The notes under the pieces were generated by a model that was not told the origin of the DNA, did not search any database, and saw nothing but the letters and a program-made list of their open reading frames with translations. A program made the position numbers and the translations under genes. Below are positions 1 to 7,030 of a stretch of DNA of 33,884 nt, piece by piece. How positions within the stretch are numbered: the stretch's first letter is position 1; the number at the start of each line of letters is the position of its first letter. The DNA is taken from positions 1 through 33,884 of the forward strand of contig CASCGD010000025.1 of assembly GCA_949132985.1 (NCBI GenBank), read 5' to 3'. This DNA comes from an uncultured Lachnospiraceae bacterium (GTDB lineage Bacteria; Bacillota; Clostridia; Lachnospirales; Lachnospiraceae).

Positions 1-56
1 TGCATACCGTTGAAAGCCGTATTCTTCGGGAAAAGCGGGGATGGGGTCCAGATTAG

Positions 57-329
57 TGCCGTAACAACTGGCATATACATCAGGCAAAAAGTGGTGGCGG
101 ACAAATTCTGCTCTGTGTAGGCGGCAGAGGTTATTATCAGGAATGGGGAAAAGATGCGGTGGAGATGATACCGGGAAGCGTCATCAATATCCACGCCGGT
201 GTAAAACACTGGCATGGTGCCGCTGCTGATTCGTGGTTTTCCCATCTTGCCATTGAAGTTCCGGGAGAAGAAACAGCAAATGAATGGTGCGAAGCGGTTT
301 CAGAGCAGGAATATGCCGGATTGAAATGA
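57..329 (+). pseudogene. Remnant of a cupin-domain protein (C-terminal part)
   Basis: The frame ending in TGA at 327-329 reads WHIHQAKSGGGQILLC, then GYYQEWGKDAVEMIPGS, then KHWHGAAADSWFSHLAIEVP. This is the metal-binding beta-barrel of a small cupin of the kind often fused to or encoded beside carboxymuconolactone decarboxylases; the WHIH and KHWHG histidines are the usual metal ligands. The frame is closed upstream by an in-frame TAG at 54-56, where family members would continue with a sequence like FEPGCRNN. Bases before 54 do not give recognisable cupin sequence in any frame. The fragment is therefore a broken gene, or the tail of a gene rearranged near the window edge. It is followed at once by a second gene remnant. 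Family identity is well supported; loss of function is inferred from the stop codon and missing N-terminus. Confidence 0.6.
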
Positions 330-610
330 TATCTGTTATACTTGGAGGGAGGGGTTACACCAAAGAAATGCTCTCGAATAAAACGATAGCAAAGATAGCA
401 AAAGCACATAAAAAATCAGCAGCACAGATCATTGTGCGGTGGAATCTGCAAAAGGGCGTGGTAGTGATACCGGGTTCGAGTAGCCCCGGCCATATACAGG
501 AAAATACGGAAATATATGATTTTATGTTATCCCAAAAGGAAATGAAACGAATCAATGCACTTGGCCGGAATGAAAAACACGACTGGTACGAAAACGGCAT
601 CCTTGTTTGA
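330..610 (+). pseudogene. Remnant of an aldo/keto reductase (C-terminal third)
   Basis: The frame ending at 608-610 reads LGGRGYTKEMLSNKTIAK, then SAAQIIVRWNLQKGVVVIPG, SSSPGHIQENTEIYDFML and RINALGRNEKHDWY. These are the last two beta/alpha units and C-terminal tail of an NADPH-dependent aldo/keto reductase; the IPGSS and HIQEN segments bind the NADP phosphate. The N-terminal two thirds, including the catalytic Asp-Tyr-Lys-His tetrad, are absent because the frame joins directly to the end of the cupin remnant. An in-frame ATG at 284 exists but would give an unrelated first 15 residues from the overlapping cupin sequence. Most likely a deletion fused two neighbouring redox-type genes and left this tail. 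It is unlikely to encode an active enzyme. Confidence 0.6.
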
Positions 611-727
611 TTCGTCTGCATCCTGTTTGGCTCATACAAAATTCACAGGCTATTCATCCATCCGTCTCTTGCCTCGGGCAATTTCTATGGTAGTTCATTT
701 GAGCGTTTTTCAAGTATCAGGCGTATA

Positions 728-750
728 GCATACCGGAAGCCGTATACTTC
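728..750. repeat. Copy of a short direct repeat also present at 2-27
   Basis: Bases 728-750 (GCATACCG, AAGCCGTAT, CTTC) match bases 2-27 except for one substitution and one 3-base indel. The two copies lie on either side of the cupin and aldo/keto reductase remnants, so they may mark the ends of a rearranged segment. The short length leaves chance possible. Confidence 0.35.
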
Positions 751-777
751 AATATGCATAAAAAAACCGGCTCAAAA

Positions 778-800
778 TTGTAAAGATTGTCAATTTACAA
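778..800. promoter_or_regulatory. Palindromic operator-like site overlapping the ptsI promoter
   Basis: TTGTAAA at 778-784 and TTTACAA at 794-800 form a perfect 7-bp inverted repeat with a 9-base spacer. A third TTGTAAA lies at 835-841. The right arm overlaps the proposed -35 box of ptsI, a natural place for a repressor. It does not fit the usual CcpA cre consensus, and I cannot name the regulator. Confidence 0.4.
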
Positions 801-821
801 ACGACACGTATGTGCTATCAT
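794..821 (+). promoter_or_regulatory. Candidate sigma-A promoter of ptsI
   Basis: TTTACA (794-799), a 16-base spacer and TATCAT (816-821), preceded by TGC as an extended -10, make a good sigma-A type promoter about 84 bases before the ptsI start. The rest of the 611-904 interval shows no gene. Confidence 0.55.
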
Positions 822-904
822 AAACATGATGTATTTGTAAATGAAATCGATAACACACAATGGATATTCGATGATTTCAGTATGGAGGATGGAGGTAGTT
901 CAAG

Positions 905-2524
905 ATGGTTAAGTTTTATGGAAAATCCGTGTACAAAGGCATGGCGATCGGGCCGGTGGTTGTGCTGAAAAACGAGGAGGAGAAGGTAAAACGGAAAAAG
1001 ATAGAGGACCCGGAGGCTGAGATTAAAAGAGTCACCGATGCGGTCGGCATGGCGCAGGAGCAGCTGCAGGCGCTTTATGACAAGGCAGTCCGTGAGGTGG
1101 GCGAGGCCAGCGCGGCGATCTTCGAGGTGCATCAGATGATGCTGGAGGATGAGGACTACCTTGATGCGATCTACAGCATGATACGCACGGAGGGAATCAA
1201 TGCGGAATACGCGGTTGCCATGACCGGCGATAATTTTTCGGCGATGTTTGCGGAGATGGATGACGATTACATGAAGGCGAGAGCCGCAGATGTAAAGGAC
1301 ATATCAAACCGTTTGGTGCAGTGCTTAAACGGCGGCGGCGGGAATAACCTGAATTTCAGTGAGCCGTCGATTATTGTGGCGGATGATCTCAGCCCCAGTG
1401 AGACTGTGCAGATGGATAAGGAAAAGATTCTTGCGTTTGTTACGGTGCACGGCTCATCAAATTCACATACATCCATCCTTGCACGTATGATGAATATCCC
1501 GGCGCTCATCGGTGTGCCGCTGGAGCTGAATAAGATTGAGTCGGGAGTAAAAGCAGTTGTGGACGGAGCGTCTGGAGAGGTTATATTTGATCCGAACGAA
1601 TTTGTTTGCGAGGAGGCGGAGAAAAAGCTTGAACAGGAGCGGGAGAAGCTTCGTCTTCTGCAGGAGCTGAAGGGCAAAGAGACCGTGACGCGCGGCGGAA
1701 GAAAGATCAATCTCTATGCGAACATCGGCGGTGTGAGCGATGTGGCCTACGTGCTGGAGAACGATGCGGGCGGCATCGGACTTTTCCGAAGCGAATTTCT
1801 CTATCTCGGAAGAGAGGATTTTCCGACGGAGGATGAGCAGTTTCAGGCATACCGGCAGGTTGTGCAGACGATGGCCGGCAAGAAGGTGATTATTCGGACA
1901 CTGGATATCGGTGCGGATAAACAGGTAGACTATTTTAACCTCGGAAAAGAGGATAACCCGGCACTTGGATACCGTGCCATTCGTATCTGCTTAAAGCAGC
2001 CGGATATTTTTAAGACGCAGCTTCGGGCGCTGTTTCGCGCAACGATGTACGGAAATCTTTCCATCATGTACCCGATGATCACTTCCGTGGAGGAGGTCGA
2101 GAAGATCTATGCGATCGTGGAAGAGGTGAAACAGGAGCTAACAGAGGCACAGATCCAGTTCAAATTGCCGGAGCAGGGCATTATGATCGAGACGCCGGCA
2201 TCGGTTATGATCAGCGATAAGCTGGCGCAGATCGTTGACTTCTTCAGCATCGGGACCAATGATCTGACCCAGTATACACTGGCCATCGACAGGCAGAATG
2301 AAAAGCTGGATGAATTTTATAATCCGCACCACGAGGCGATTCTGCGCATGATCCAGATGGTGAGCGACAATGCACACAAGTATGGAAAATGGGCCGGTAT
2401 CTGCGGCGAGCTGGGCGCGGACCCGGAGTTGACAGAGCAGTTTGTACGGATGGGTCTTGACGAGCTGTCGGTATCACCGTCGATGGTGCTGCCGCTTCGC
2501 AAGGCGATCCGGGAAATGGAGTGA
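905..2524 (+). CDS. ptsI: Phosphoenolpyruvate-protein phosphotransferase (PTS enzyme I)
   Basis: Enzyme I takes phosphate from phosphoenolpyruvate and passes it to HPr, starting the sugar phosphotransferase cascade in the cytoplasm. The 539-residue protein is close to the usual length. It has the N-terminal swivelling phosphohistidine domain with the active histidine near residue 188 in GSSNSHTSILAR, the PEP-utilising barrel with GIGLFRSEFLYLGRE, the GTNDLTQYTLAIDR segment, and the C-terminal CGELGADPELTEQFVRMGLD, whose Cys is the conserved catalytic one. The order Gly-Ala in CGELGAD differs from the more usual CGELAGD. The ATG at 905 follows a GGAGG site about 9 bases upstream. It is followed by an HPr-like gene and a HAD phosphatase; HPr itself is 1.8 kb downstream. 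No sugar-specific EII genes are in the window, so this is the general PTS component. Confidence 0.97.
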   Translation: MVKFYGKSVYKGMAIGPVVVLKNEEEKVKRKKIEDPEAEIKRVTDAVGMAQEQLQALYDKAVREVGEASAAIFEVHQMMLEDEDYLDAIYSMIRTEGINAEYAVAMTGDNFSAMFAEMDDDYMKARAADVKDISNRLVQCLNGGGGNNLNFSEPSIIVADDLSPSETVQMDKEKILAFVTVHGSSNSHTSILARMMNIPALIGVPLELNKIESGVKAVVDGASGEVIFDPNEFVCEEAEKKLEQEREKLRLLQELKGKETVTRGGRKINLYANIGGVSDVAYVLENDAGGIGLFRSEFLYLGREDFPTEDEQFQAYRQVVQTMAGKKVIIRTLDIGADKQVDYFNLGKEDNPALGYRAIRICLKQPDIFKTQLRALFRATMYGNLSIMYPMITSVEEVEKIYAIVEEVKQELTEAQIQFKLPEQGIMIETPASVMISDKLAQIVDFFSIGTNDLTQYTLAIDRQNEKLDEFYNPHHEAILRMIQMVSDNAHKYGKWAGICGELGADPELTEQFVRMGLDELSVSPSMVLPLRKAIREME

Positions 2525-2598
2525 GAACCCTTCCGATCAATTGGTGACAGGTAAAAATGAGTAGCTGGAAAGAAACGGATCAGTTATAAAAAATTGTA

Positions 2599-2666
2599 AT
2601 GGACGCTAAAGGAATAGAAAAATCTGCCGATACAGAATGGAAGATGAAGATGCTTTTAGCGTCCAT
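2599..2666. repeat. Long perfect inverted repeat downstream of ptsI
   Basis: ATGGACGCTAAA (2599-2610) and TTTAGCGTCCAT (2655-2666) are perfect 12-base inverted repeats around a 44-base loop. No clear T-run follows, so it is a poor intrinsic terminator. It could be a small terminal-inverted-repeat element or an RNA hairpin in the ptsI-Crh-like intergenic region (2525-2798), which otherwise holds only the dispersed repeat copy A. Confidence 0.55.
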
Positions 2667-2696
2667 CATAATAAAAACACTTTTATCATTTCATTA

Positions 2697-2775
2697 AGGA
2701 GGAAGCCAAAGCGCGAAGCGTTTTTAAAGAATGGCTTCCGACGAAATGCCCGAGAGCGGAGGCGAACGGGCGCGA
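2697..2775 (+). repeat. Dispersed structured element, copy A (leader of the Crh-like gene)
   Basis: The outer stem is GGAAGCCA (2701-2708) with TGGCTTCC (2732-2739). It encloses AAGCGC-GAA-GCGTTT (2709-2723). A second hairpin is GCCCG (2748-2752) with CGGGC (2767-2771). Compared with copies B, C and E, both stems carry paired substitutions that keep base pairing. It ends about 10 bases before the AAAGGAGG ribosome binding site of the next gene. Confidence 0.75.
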
Positions 2776-2798
2776 CATTGTAAAGGAGGAAAAATTCT

Positions 2799-3023
2799 AT
2801 GAGACAGGTAAGCGTAAAGTTGAATGACGTAGAGCAGATCAGGCAGTTTGTGGATGTAGTTGGCAAATTTGATGTAAATTTTGATTTGGGCAGCGGACAT
2901 CACATCGTGGATGCAAAATCTATTCTTGGCGTGATGGCGCTTGACCTTTCACATCCGCAGATGCTTCGCTATGACTCTGATGACGAGACAATTGAGGAGC
3001 ATATGCGTCCCTTTATGTCGTGA
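2799..3023 (+). CDS. HPr-like protein without the active histidine (Crh-like)
   Basis: A 74-residue protein resembling the HPr fold. It has the segment DAKSILGVMALDL (serine at residue 41), which aligns with the regulatory serine-46 region of classical Gram-positive HPr (KSIMGVMSLG). It lacks the GIHARPA loop that carries His15; residues ND-VEQIRQF stand there instead. It therefore should not carry phosphate in the PTS relay. By analogy with Bacillus Crh, which keeps only the serine site, it could be a regulatory partner of catabolite control. That role is inference, and no HPr kinase or CcpA gene is in the window. It has a strong GGAGG ribosome binding site, follows ptsI and a copy of the dispersed element, and is shorter than HPr (85 residues here). 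Confidence 0.75.
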   Translation: MRQVSVKLNDVEQIRQFVDVVGKFDVNFDLGSGHHIVDAKSILGVMALDLSHPQMLRYDSDDETIEEHMRPFMS

Positions 3024-3062
3024 TGGGGTATCATTTGTTTTAAAGGAAGGAAATGGCTTTGC

Positions 3063-3968
3063 ATGGGCAAAAAAGTAATTTTCCTGGATGTTGACGGAAC
3101 GCTGACTGAGCCAGGAAGTAATGAGCCGCCTGCTTCTGCGCTCTGGGCGATTGAGCAGGTGAGAAGGCAGGGACATTATGTGTTCCTCTGCAGTGGAAGA
3201 AGCTACGGGATGCTTGCGCCGCTTCTCAAATATGATTTTGACGGAGCGGTGGCGAGCGCCGGAGGCTATATCATGTGCCGGGACAGGGTCATCTATGATT
3301 GCCCCATGAGCGAACAGCAGAAGCAGGCTGCGATGGATACGCTGAGGGAGTGCGGCATATACCGGACGATTGAGTGCCGGGACAGCTCCTACACGGACGC
3401 GGAGTTTAAAGAATTTTTGCGCACACATGCCGCGGAGGGCAAAAACAGCGAGATGCTTCGGTGGCGGGAGCAGATTGAAAGGTCTTTAAATATTCTGCCG
3501 ATGGAGCGCTACGGCGGCGAACCAGCATACAAGATTGTGGTTATGAGTCCAACGAGAGAGCAGCTTTTGGAGGCAGAAAAGGTATTGTCATCTGACTTCT
3601 CATTTTGCATACAGGATGAGAACCGGGGCGGATTTGTGAACGGTGAGCTGATAAACCGCAGCTTTGACAAAGGCAGAGGCGTGGCGCGTGTCTGTGAATA
3701 TCTCGGTATCCCGGCGGAGGATTCCATCGCATTCGGGGACAGCATGAACGATAGGGAGATGTTAGAGGCAGCAGGTTTAAGTATTTGCATGGCAAATGGC
3801 AGTGAAGAGATGAAGCGGCTGGCAGATGATGTCTGTCCGTCCGTTGGAGAGCACGGTATCCGCGAAGCATTGATCAGGCATCATCTGATTGCCGGGCAGG
3901 AAGGGCAGCAAAGGGCTGCTGTTATTTTTGAAGGAAATGAAATCGATACCACAAAATGCACAAATTGA
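3063..3968 (+). CDS. Cof-type HAD-IIB family hydrolase
   Basis: A 301-residue haloacid dehalogenase superfamily phosphatase. Motif I, FLDVDGTL, holds the nucleophile and acid aspartates (about residues 8-10). CSGRSYGML is motif II, and GDSMNDREMLEAAG near residue 223 is the metal-binding motif IV. The long insert between motifs II and III is the type-IIB cap. Members of this subfamily remove phosphate from sugar phosphates or flavin phosphates. Its position 39 bases behind the Crh-like gene in a PTS cluster suggests a sugar phosphate substrate, but sequence alone cannot fix it. Start chosen at the ATG preceded by GGAAGG about 15 bases upstream; the earlier ATG at 3053 is out of frame. Confidence 0.88.
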   Translation: MGKKVIFLDVDGTLTEPGSNEPPASALWAIEQVRRQGHYVFLCSGRSYGMLAPLLKYDFDGAVASAGGYIMCRDRVIYDCPMSEQQKQAAMDTLRECGIYRTIECRDSSYTDAEFKEFLRTHAAEGKNSEMLRWREQIERSLNILPMERYGGEPAYKIVVMSPTREQLLEAEKVLSSDFSFCIQDENRGGFVNGELINRSFDKGRGVARVCEYLGIPAEDSIAFGDSMNDREMLEAAGLSICMANGSEEMKRLADDVCPSVGEHGIREALIRHHLIAGQEGQQRAAVIFEGNEIDTTKCTN

Positions 3969-3995
3969 GTGCTGAAAATTTGTATCCATTTACGA

Positions 3996-4024
3996 TTGTA
4001 TATGTTTTCTGCCACATGTATAAT
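3996..4024 (+). promoter_or_regulatory. Candidate promoter of ptsH
   Basis: TTGTAT (3996-4001), a 17-base spacer and a perfect TATAAT (4019-4024). Transcription would start near 4031, giving a leader of about 250 bases that contains dispersed-element copies B and C. Between them lies ATCGGG (near 4028) with CCCGAT (near 4068), a 6-bp inverted repeat. Confidence 0.65.
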
Positions 4025-4091
4025 GTAATCGGGACGTAGGTGTTCATTTTTATCAGTGGTCATTACCCCGATAAAATACAAAACACATATT

Positions 4092-4171
4092 AGGAGGAAG
4101 GCAAAATGCGAAGCATTTTTTAAGGATGCCTTCCGCCGACATGCCCGAGAGCGAAGGCGAACGGGCGCAAC
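4092..4171 (+). repeat. Dispersed structured element, copy B (first of a tandem pair)
   Basis: AGGAGG opens the element. The outer stem is GGAAGGCA (4096-4103) with TGCCTTCC (4127-4134), around AAATGC-GAA-GCATTT. A GCCCG/CGGGC hairpin and GCAAC follow. AGGAGG lies 8 bases before an ATG that would encode only MRSIF before a stop. Confidence 0.8.
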
Positions 4172-4180
4172 CTTATAAAC

Positions 4181-4260
4181 AGGAGGAAGGCAAAATGCGA
4201 AGCATTTTTTAAAGCTGCCTTCCGACGACATGCCCGAGAGCGAAGGCGAACGGGCGCAAC
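4181..4260 (+). repeat. Dispersed structured element, copy C (second of a tandem pair, before ptsH)
   Basis: Nearly identical to copy B, which starts 89 bases earlier. Outer stem GGAAGGCA (4185-4192) with TGCCTTCC (4216-4223). It ends 8 bases before the AAGGAGG ribosome binding site of HPr. The near identity of B and C points to a recent local duplication. Confidence 0.8.
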
Positions 4261-4280
4261 TTTAAAGAAGGAGGAAAAAA

Positions 4281-4538
4281 ATGCAGAAATTTAGTTATGT
4301 AATCAAGGATGAGGTAGGTATTCACGCGAGACCGGCGGGGCTTCTCGTGAAAGAGGCAAAAAAGCATGAGAGCAAGATCACCATCGTAAAGGGAGATAAA
4401 TCAGCGGATGCAACAAAGCTGATGGCGCTGATGGGCCTTGGTGTGAAGTGCGGCGATTCGGTGGACGTGGAGATAGAGGGTGCTGATGAAGCCGATGCCT
4501 GTGAGGAAATGAAGACATTTTTTGAGAGCAACCTGTAA
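4281..4538 (+). CDS. ptsH: Phosphocarrier protein HPr
   Basis: This 85-residue protein carries phosphate from enzyme I to sugar-specific EIIA proteins. The histidine phosphorylation site is intact: GIHARPAG places it at residue 15. The position normally held by regulatory Ser46 in low-GC Gram-positives is lysine (ATK46LMALMGLGVK), so classical HPr kinase control through this residue should not occur. Helix and sheet pattern and length match the family. The AAGGAGG ribosome binding site is 6 bases before the ATG. The gene sits behind its own promoter and a tandem pair of the dispersed element, and is followed after about 30 bases by the amylosucrase-like gene. Confidence 0.96.
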   Translation: MQKFSYVIKDEVGIHARPAGLLVKEAKKHESKITIVKGDKSADATKLMALMGLGVKCGDSVDVEIEGADEADACEEMKTFFESNL

Positions 4539-4569
4539 ATAAAAAAGATAGTGGCAATGGGGCAGTGTG

Positions 4570-7017
4570 ATGAAAAAGACAGTTGGTAAAAAGAAAAAAA
4601 AATCAGAGAAAGCGATGGGGCTTTTAGAGGGAACGGAGCGGGTAGAGGAGGCCAGGAAGCTGTGGAGAGAGACACAGAAGGCCGAAGCATCCGCGCAAGA
4701 GCAGACAGCGGAGAAAGCTAAGGCATCCGCGCAAGAGCAGACGGCGGAGGAAGCCAAAGCAGCCGCGCAGGAGCAGATGGCAGAGGAAGCCAAAGCAGCT
4801 GCGCAAGAGCAGACGGCGGAGGAAGTTAAAGCATCCGCGCAAGAGCAGACGGCAGAGGAAGCCAAAGCAGCCGTGGAAGAGCAGACGGCGGAGAAAGCCA
4901 AAGCAGCTGTGGAAGAGCAGACGGCGGAGGAAGTCAAAGCAGCTGCGCGGGAGCAGACGGCGGAGGAAGCTAAGGCATCCGTGGAAGAGCAGACGGCAGA
5001 GGAAGCCAAAGCATCCGCGCAAGAGCAGACGGCGGAGGAAGCTAAGGCATCCGCACAAGAGCAGACGACGGAGGAAGTCAAAGCAGTCGTGGAGGAGCAG
5101 ACGGCGCAGAAAGCTATAGCTGACGCGAGTTTGCAGGATTTGGAGAAAGAGGAGCCCGTCAGGAAGGAGGCAAAGCTTTCTGAGGAAGATGAAGCGCTCT
5201 TTTTGGAGCGCTTAAAGAGACACCACGACGAGCTGCGCTGGCTGTATATGGAGCTGTACAACAACGATTCCATGTTTGCGGAGCTGTGCGAAAGCCTGCA
5301 TGAATTTTATGCGCAGCGGAACGGGACGCTGCGGGCACTTGATGCGAAGCGCGAGTCGGACGGGAACTGGTATAAGCAGAACGACTTGCTGGGCATGATG
5401 TTTTACATTGACAATTTTGCAGGAAATATGAAAGGTGTGCAGTCGAAGCTGGATTATATCGAACAGTGCAATGTCAATTATATCCATTTGATGCCGTTCC
5501 TCGATACGCCAAAGGGGCGTTCGGACGGCGGCTATGCAGTGTCGGATTTCCGTAAGGTGCAGCCGCAGCTCGGCACGATGGAGGATCTGGAGGATCTGAC
5601 GTCTGCCTGCCATGAAAAGGGAATCAATGTCTGCATGGACTTTGTCATGAATCATACCTCAGAGGACCACGAGTGGGCAAAGAGGGCGCGCGCCGGCGAG
5701 GGCGAGTACATGAGCCGGTACTTCTTTTTTGACAATTCGTATCTGCCGTCGCTCTATGACCGGACGGTGCCGCAGGTATTTCCGACTACTGCGCCGGGAA
5801 ATTTCACATGGCTGGAGGATGCAAAGCATTTTGTAATGACGTCCTTTTACCCGTATCAGTGGGATCTGAACTATAAAAATCCCCGGGTATTCAACGAAAT
5901 GATGTACAATTTCCTCTATCTTGCCAACCGGGGCATTGATATTGTGCGCATTGATGCGGTTCCTTATATCTGGAAGGAGCTGAATACCCAGTGCCGGAAC
6001 CTGCCTCAGGTGCACACGATCGTCCGCATGATGCGTATTATCAGCGAGATCGTTTGCCCCAGTGTTCTGTTGCTGGGGGAGGTTGTTATGGAGCCGGAGA
6101 AGGTGGTGCCGTATTTCGGTACGCTGGAAAAGCCGGAGTGCCATATGCTCTACAATGTGACAACTATGGCGACGACCTGGCATACGGTAGCTACGAGGGA
6201 CACAAAGCTGTTGAAGCGTCAGCTTGACATTATCAACGGCCTGCCGAAGGAGTATGTGTTCTTAAATTACCTGAGATGCCACGACGATATCGGCTGGGGG
6301 CTTGACTATACGTTTTTGAAAGAGGACGGTATGGAGGAGCGCGCCCACAAGAAATATCTGAACGATTACTTCCGGGGATTTTCCGGGGACAGTGCCAGCC
6401 GCGGCGAGCTTTACAACGATGATCCAGTGACCGGGGACGCGCGATTCTGCGGAACCACAGCCTCTATGTGCGGCATTGAGAAAGCCGGGTTTGAACAGGA
6501 TGAGGCGGCGATGGAGCGCGCGATTCGCTTTGACGTGATGCTTCATGCGTATATGTTTATGCAGTCGGGTATCCCGATCATCTACAGCGGCGACGAGATC
6601 GGACAGGTGAACGACTATACCTACAAGGAGGATAAGGACAAGGCGGCGGATTCACGTTATATCCACCGCGGAGCCATGAACTGGGAGCTGGCTGCAAAAA
6701 ACGGGGATCCTGCCACTGTTGAGGGAAAGATTTTTTCGGGCTTAAAACGACTGGAAGAGCTGCGGAGAAATGAGAAGGCGTTTGTCTCCTACGCGGATAC
6801 ATGGACGATCGAGACGTGGGAGCCTGCGATTTTGGGCATCGGAAGATATTATGACGGTGAAAAGATCATCGGCCTGTTCAATTTCAGCGAGTTTGAGAAA
6901 ACGGCGTGGATCGATGAGACAGACGGCGACTATGTGGATCTGCTCTCAGGCGAAAACGTAAAAGCATCAGGGCTCAACGTTCCCGCGTACAGTTTTTACT
7001 ATTTAAAGAAAAAATAA
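4570..7017 (+). CDS. Amylosucrase-like GH13 enzyme with N-terminal repeat extension
   Basis: A cytoplasmic alpha-glucan enzyme of glycoside hydrolase family 13, closest in motifs to subfamily 4 (amylosucrase/sucrose hydrolase). Counting from ATG 4570, the nucleophile is Asp462 in RIDAVPYIWK, the acid/base is Glu504 in LLLGEVV, and the transition-state aspartate is Asp572 in CHDDIGW. The stretch GDSASRGELYNDDPVTGDAR is typical of amylosucrases. There is no signal peptide. Residues 1-39 are lysine-rich, and residues 40-183 are twelve 12-residue units rich in Ala, Glu, Gln and Lys, predicted helical. Subfamily members are usually about 630-650 residues, so this extension is extra. An in-frame GTG at 4567 is an alternative start. 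The next gene is a LacI regulator 10 bases away, and glycogen phosphorylase lies 5 kb downstream. Sucrose or a related glucosyl donor is a likely substrate; product specificity cannot be read from sequence. Confidence 0.85.
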   Translation: MKKTVGKKKKKSEKAMGLLEGTERVEEARKLWRETQKAEASAQEQTAEKAKASAQEQTAEEAKAAAQEQMAEEAKAAAQEQTAEEVKASAQEQTAEEAKAAVEEQTAEKAKAAVEEQTAEEVKAAAREQTAEEAKASVEEQTAEEAKASAQEQTAEEAKASAQEQTTEEVKAVVEEQTAQKAIADASLQDLEKEEPVRKEAKLSEEDEALFLERLKRHHDELRWLYMELYNNDSMFAELCESLHEFYAQRNGTLRALDAKRESDGNWYKQNDLLGMMFYIDNFAGNMKGVQSKLDYIEQCNVNYIHLMPFLDTPKGRSDGGYAVSDFRKVQPQLGTMEDLEDLTSACHEKGINVCMDFVMNHTSEDHEWAKRARAGEGEYMSRYFFFDNSYLPSLYDRTVPQVFPTTAPGNFTWLEDAKHFVMTSFYPYQWDLNYKNPRVFNEMMYNFLYLANRGIDIVRIDAVPYIWKELNTQCRNLPQVHTIVRMMRIISEIVCPSVLLLGEVVMEPEKVVPYFGTLEKPECHMLYNVTTMATTWHTVATRDTKLLKRQLDIINGLPKEYVFLNYLRCHDDIGWGLDYTFLKEDGMEERAHKKYLNDYFRGFSGDSASRGELYNDDPVTGDARFCGTTASMCGIEKAGFEQDEAAMERAIRFDVMLHAYMFMQSGIPIIYSGDEIGQVNDYTYKEDKDKAADSRYIHRGAMNWELAAKNGDPATVEGKIFSGLKRLEELRRNEKAFVSYADTWTIETWEPAILGIGRYYDGEKIIGLFNFSEFEKTAWIDETDGDYVDLLSGENVKASGLNVPAYSFYYLKKK
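4687..5118 (+). repeat. In-frame tandem repeat, 12 units of 36 bp
   Basis: Twelve units of exactly 36 bases, starting at 4687 and ending at 5118, encode variants of ASAQEQTAEEAK. Variation is mostly at codons 1-5 (SA, AA, AV, VV; QEQ, EEQ, REQ) and the last three. There is no spacer between units and no frame break, so the copy number can change by whole units through slippage or recombination without losing the gene. Confidence 0.95.
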
Positions 7018-7030
7018 AACGGGGGCTGTG

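Noticed and set aside
1..140. Minus-strand reading RHHFLPDVYASCYGTNL...PEEYGFQ at the window edge
   Set aside because: It looks protein-like but is codon-aligned antisense of the cupin remnant over most of its length; a real gene would need sequence left of the window.
3881..4231. Minus-strand frames sharing the peptide VAPVRLRSRA in several places
   Set aside because: They are simply the reverse translation of the dispersed element copies and have no start signals; the structure explains the repetition.
4687..5118. Regular 36-base repeats that could be taken for a CRISPR array
   Set aside because: Units are contiguous with no spacers, vary at codon positions and stay in one open frame with the GH13 enzyme; there are no cas genes nearby.
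4401..5273. Long minus-strand open frame (290 codons)
   Set aside because: It is the antisense shadow of the coding repeat region, with a Ser/Cys/Ala-rich repetitive translation and no ribosome binding site.
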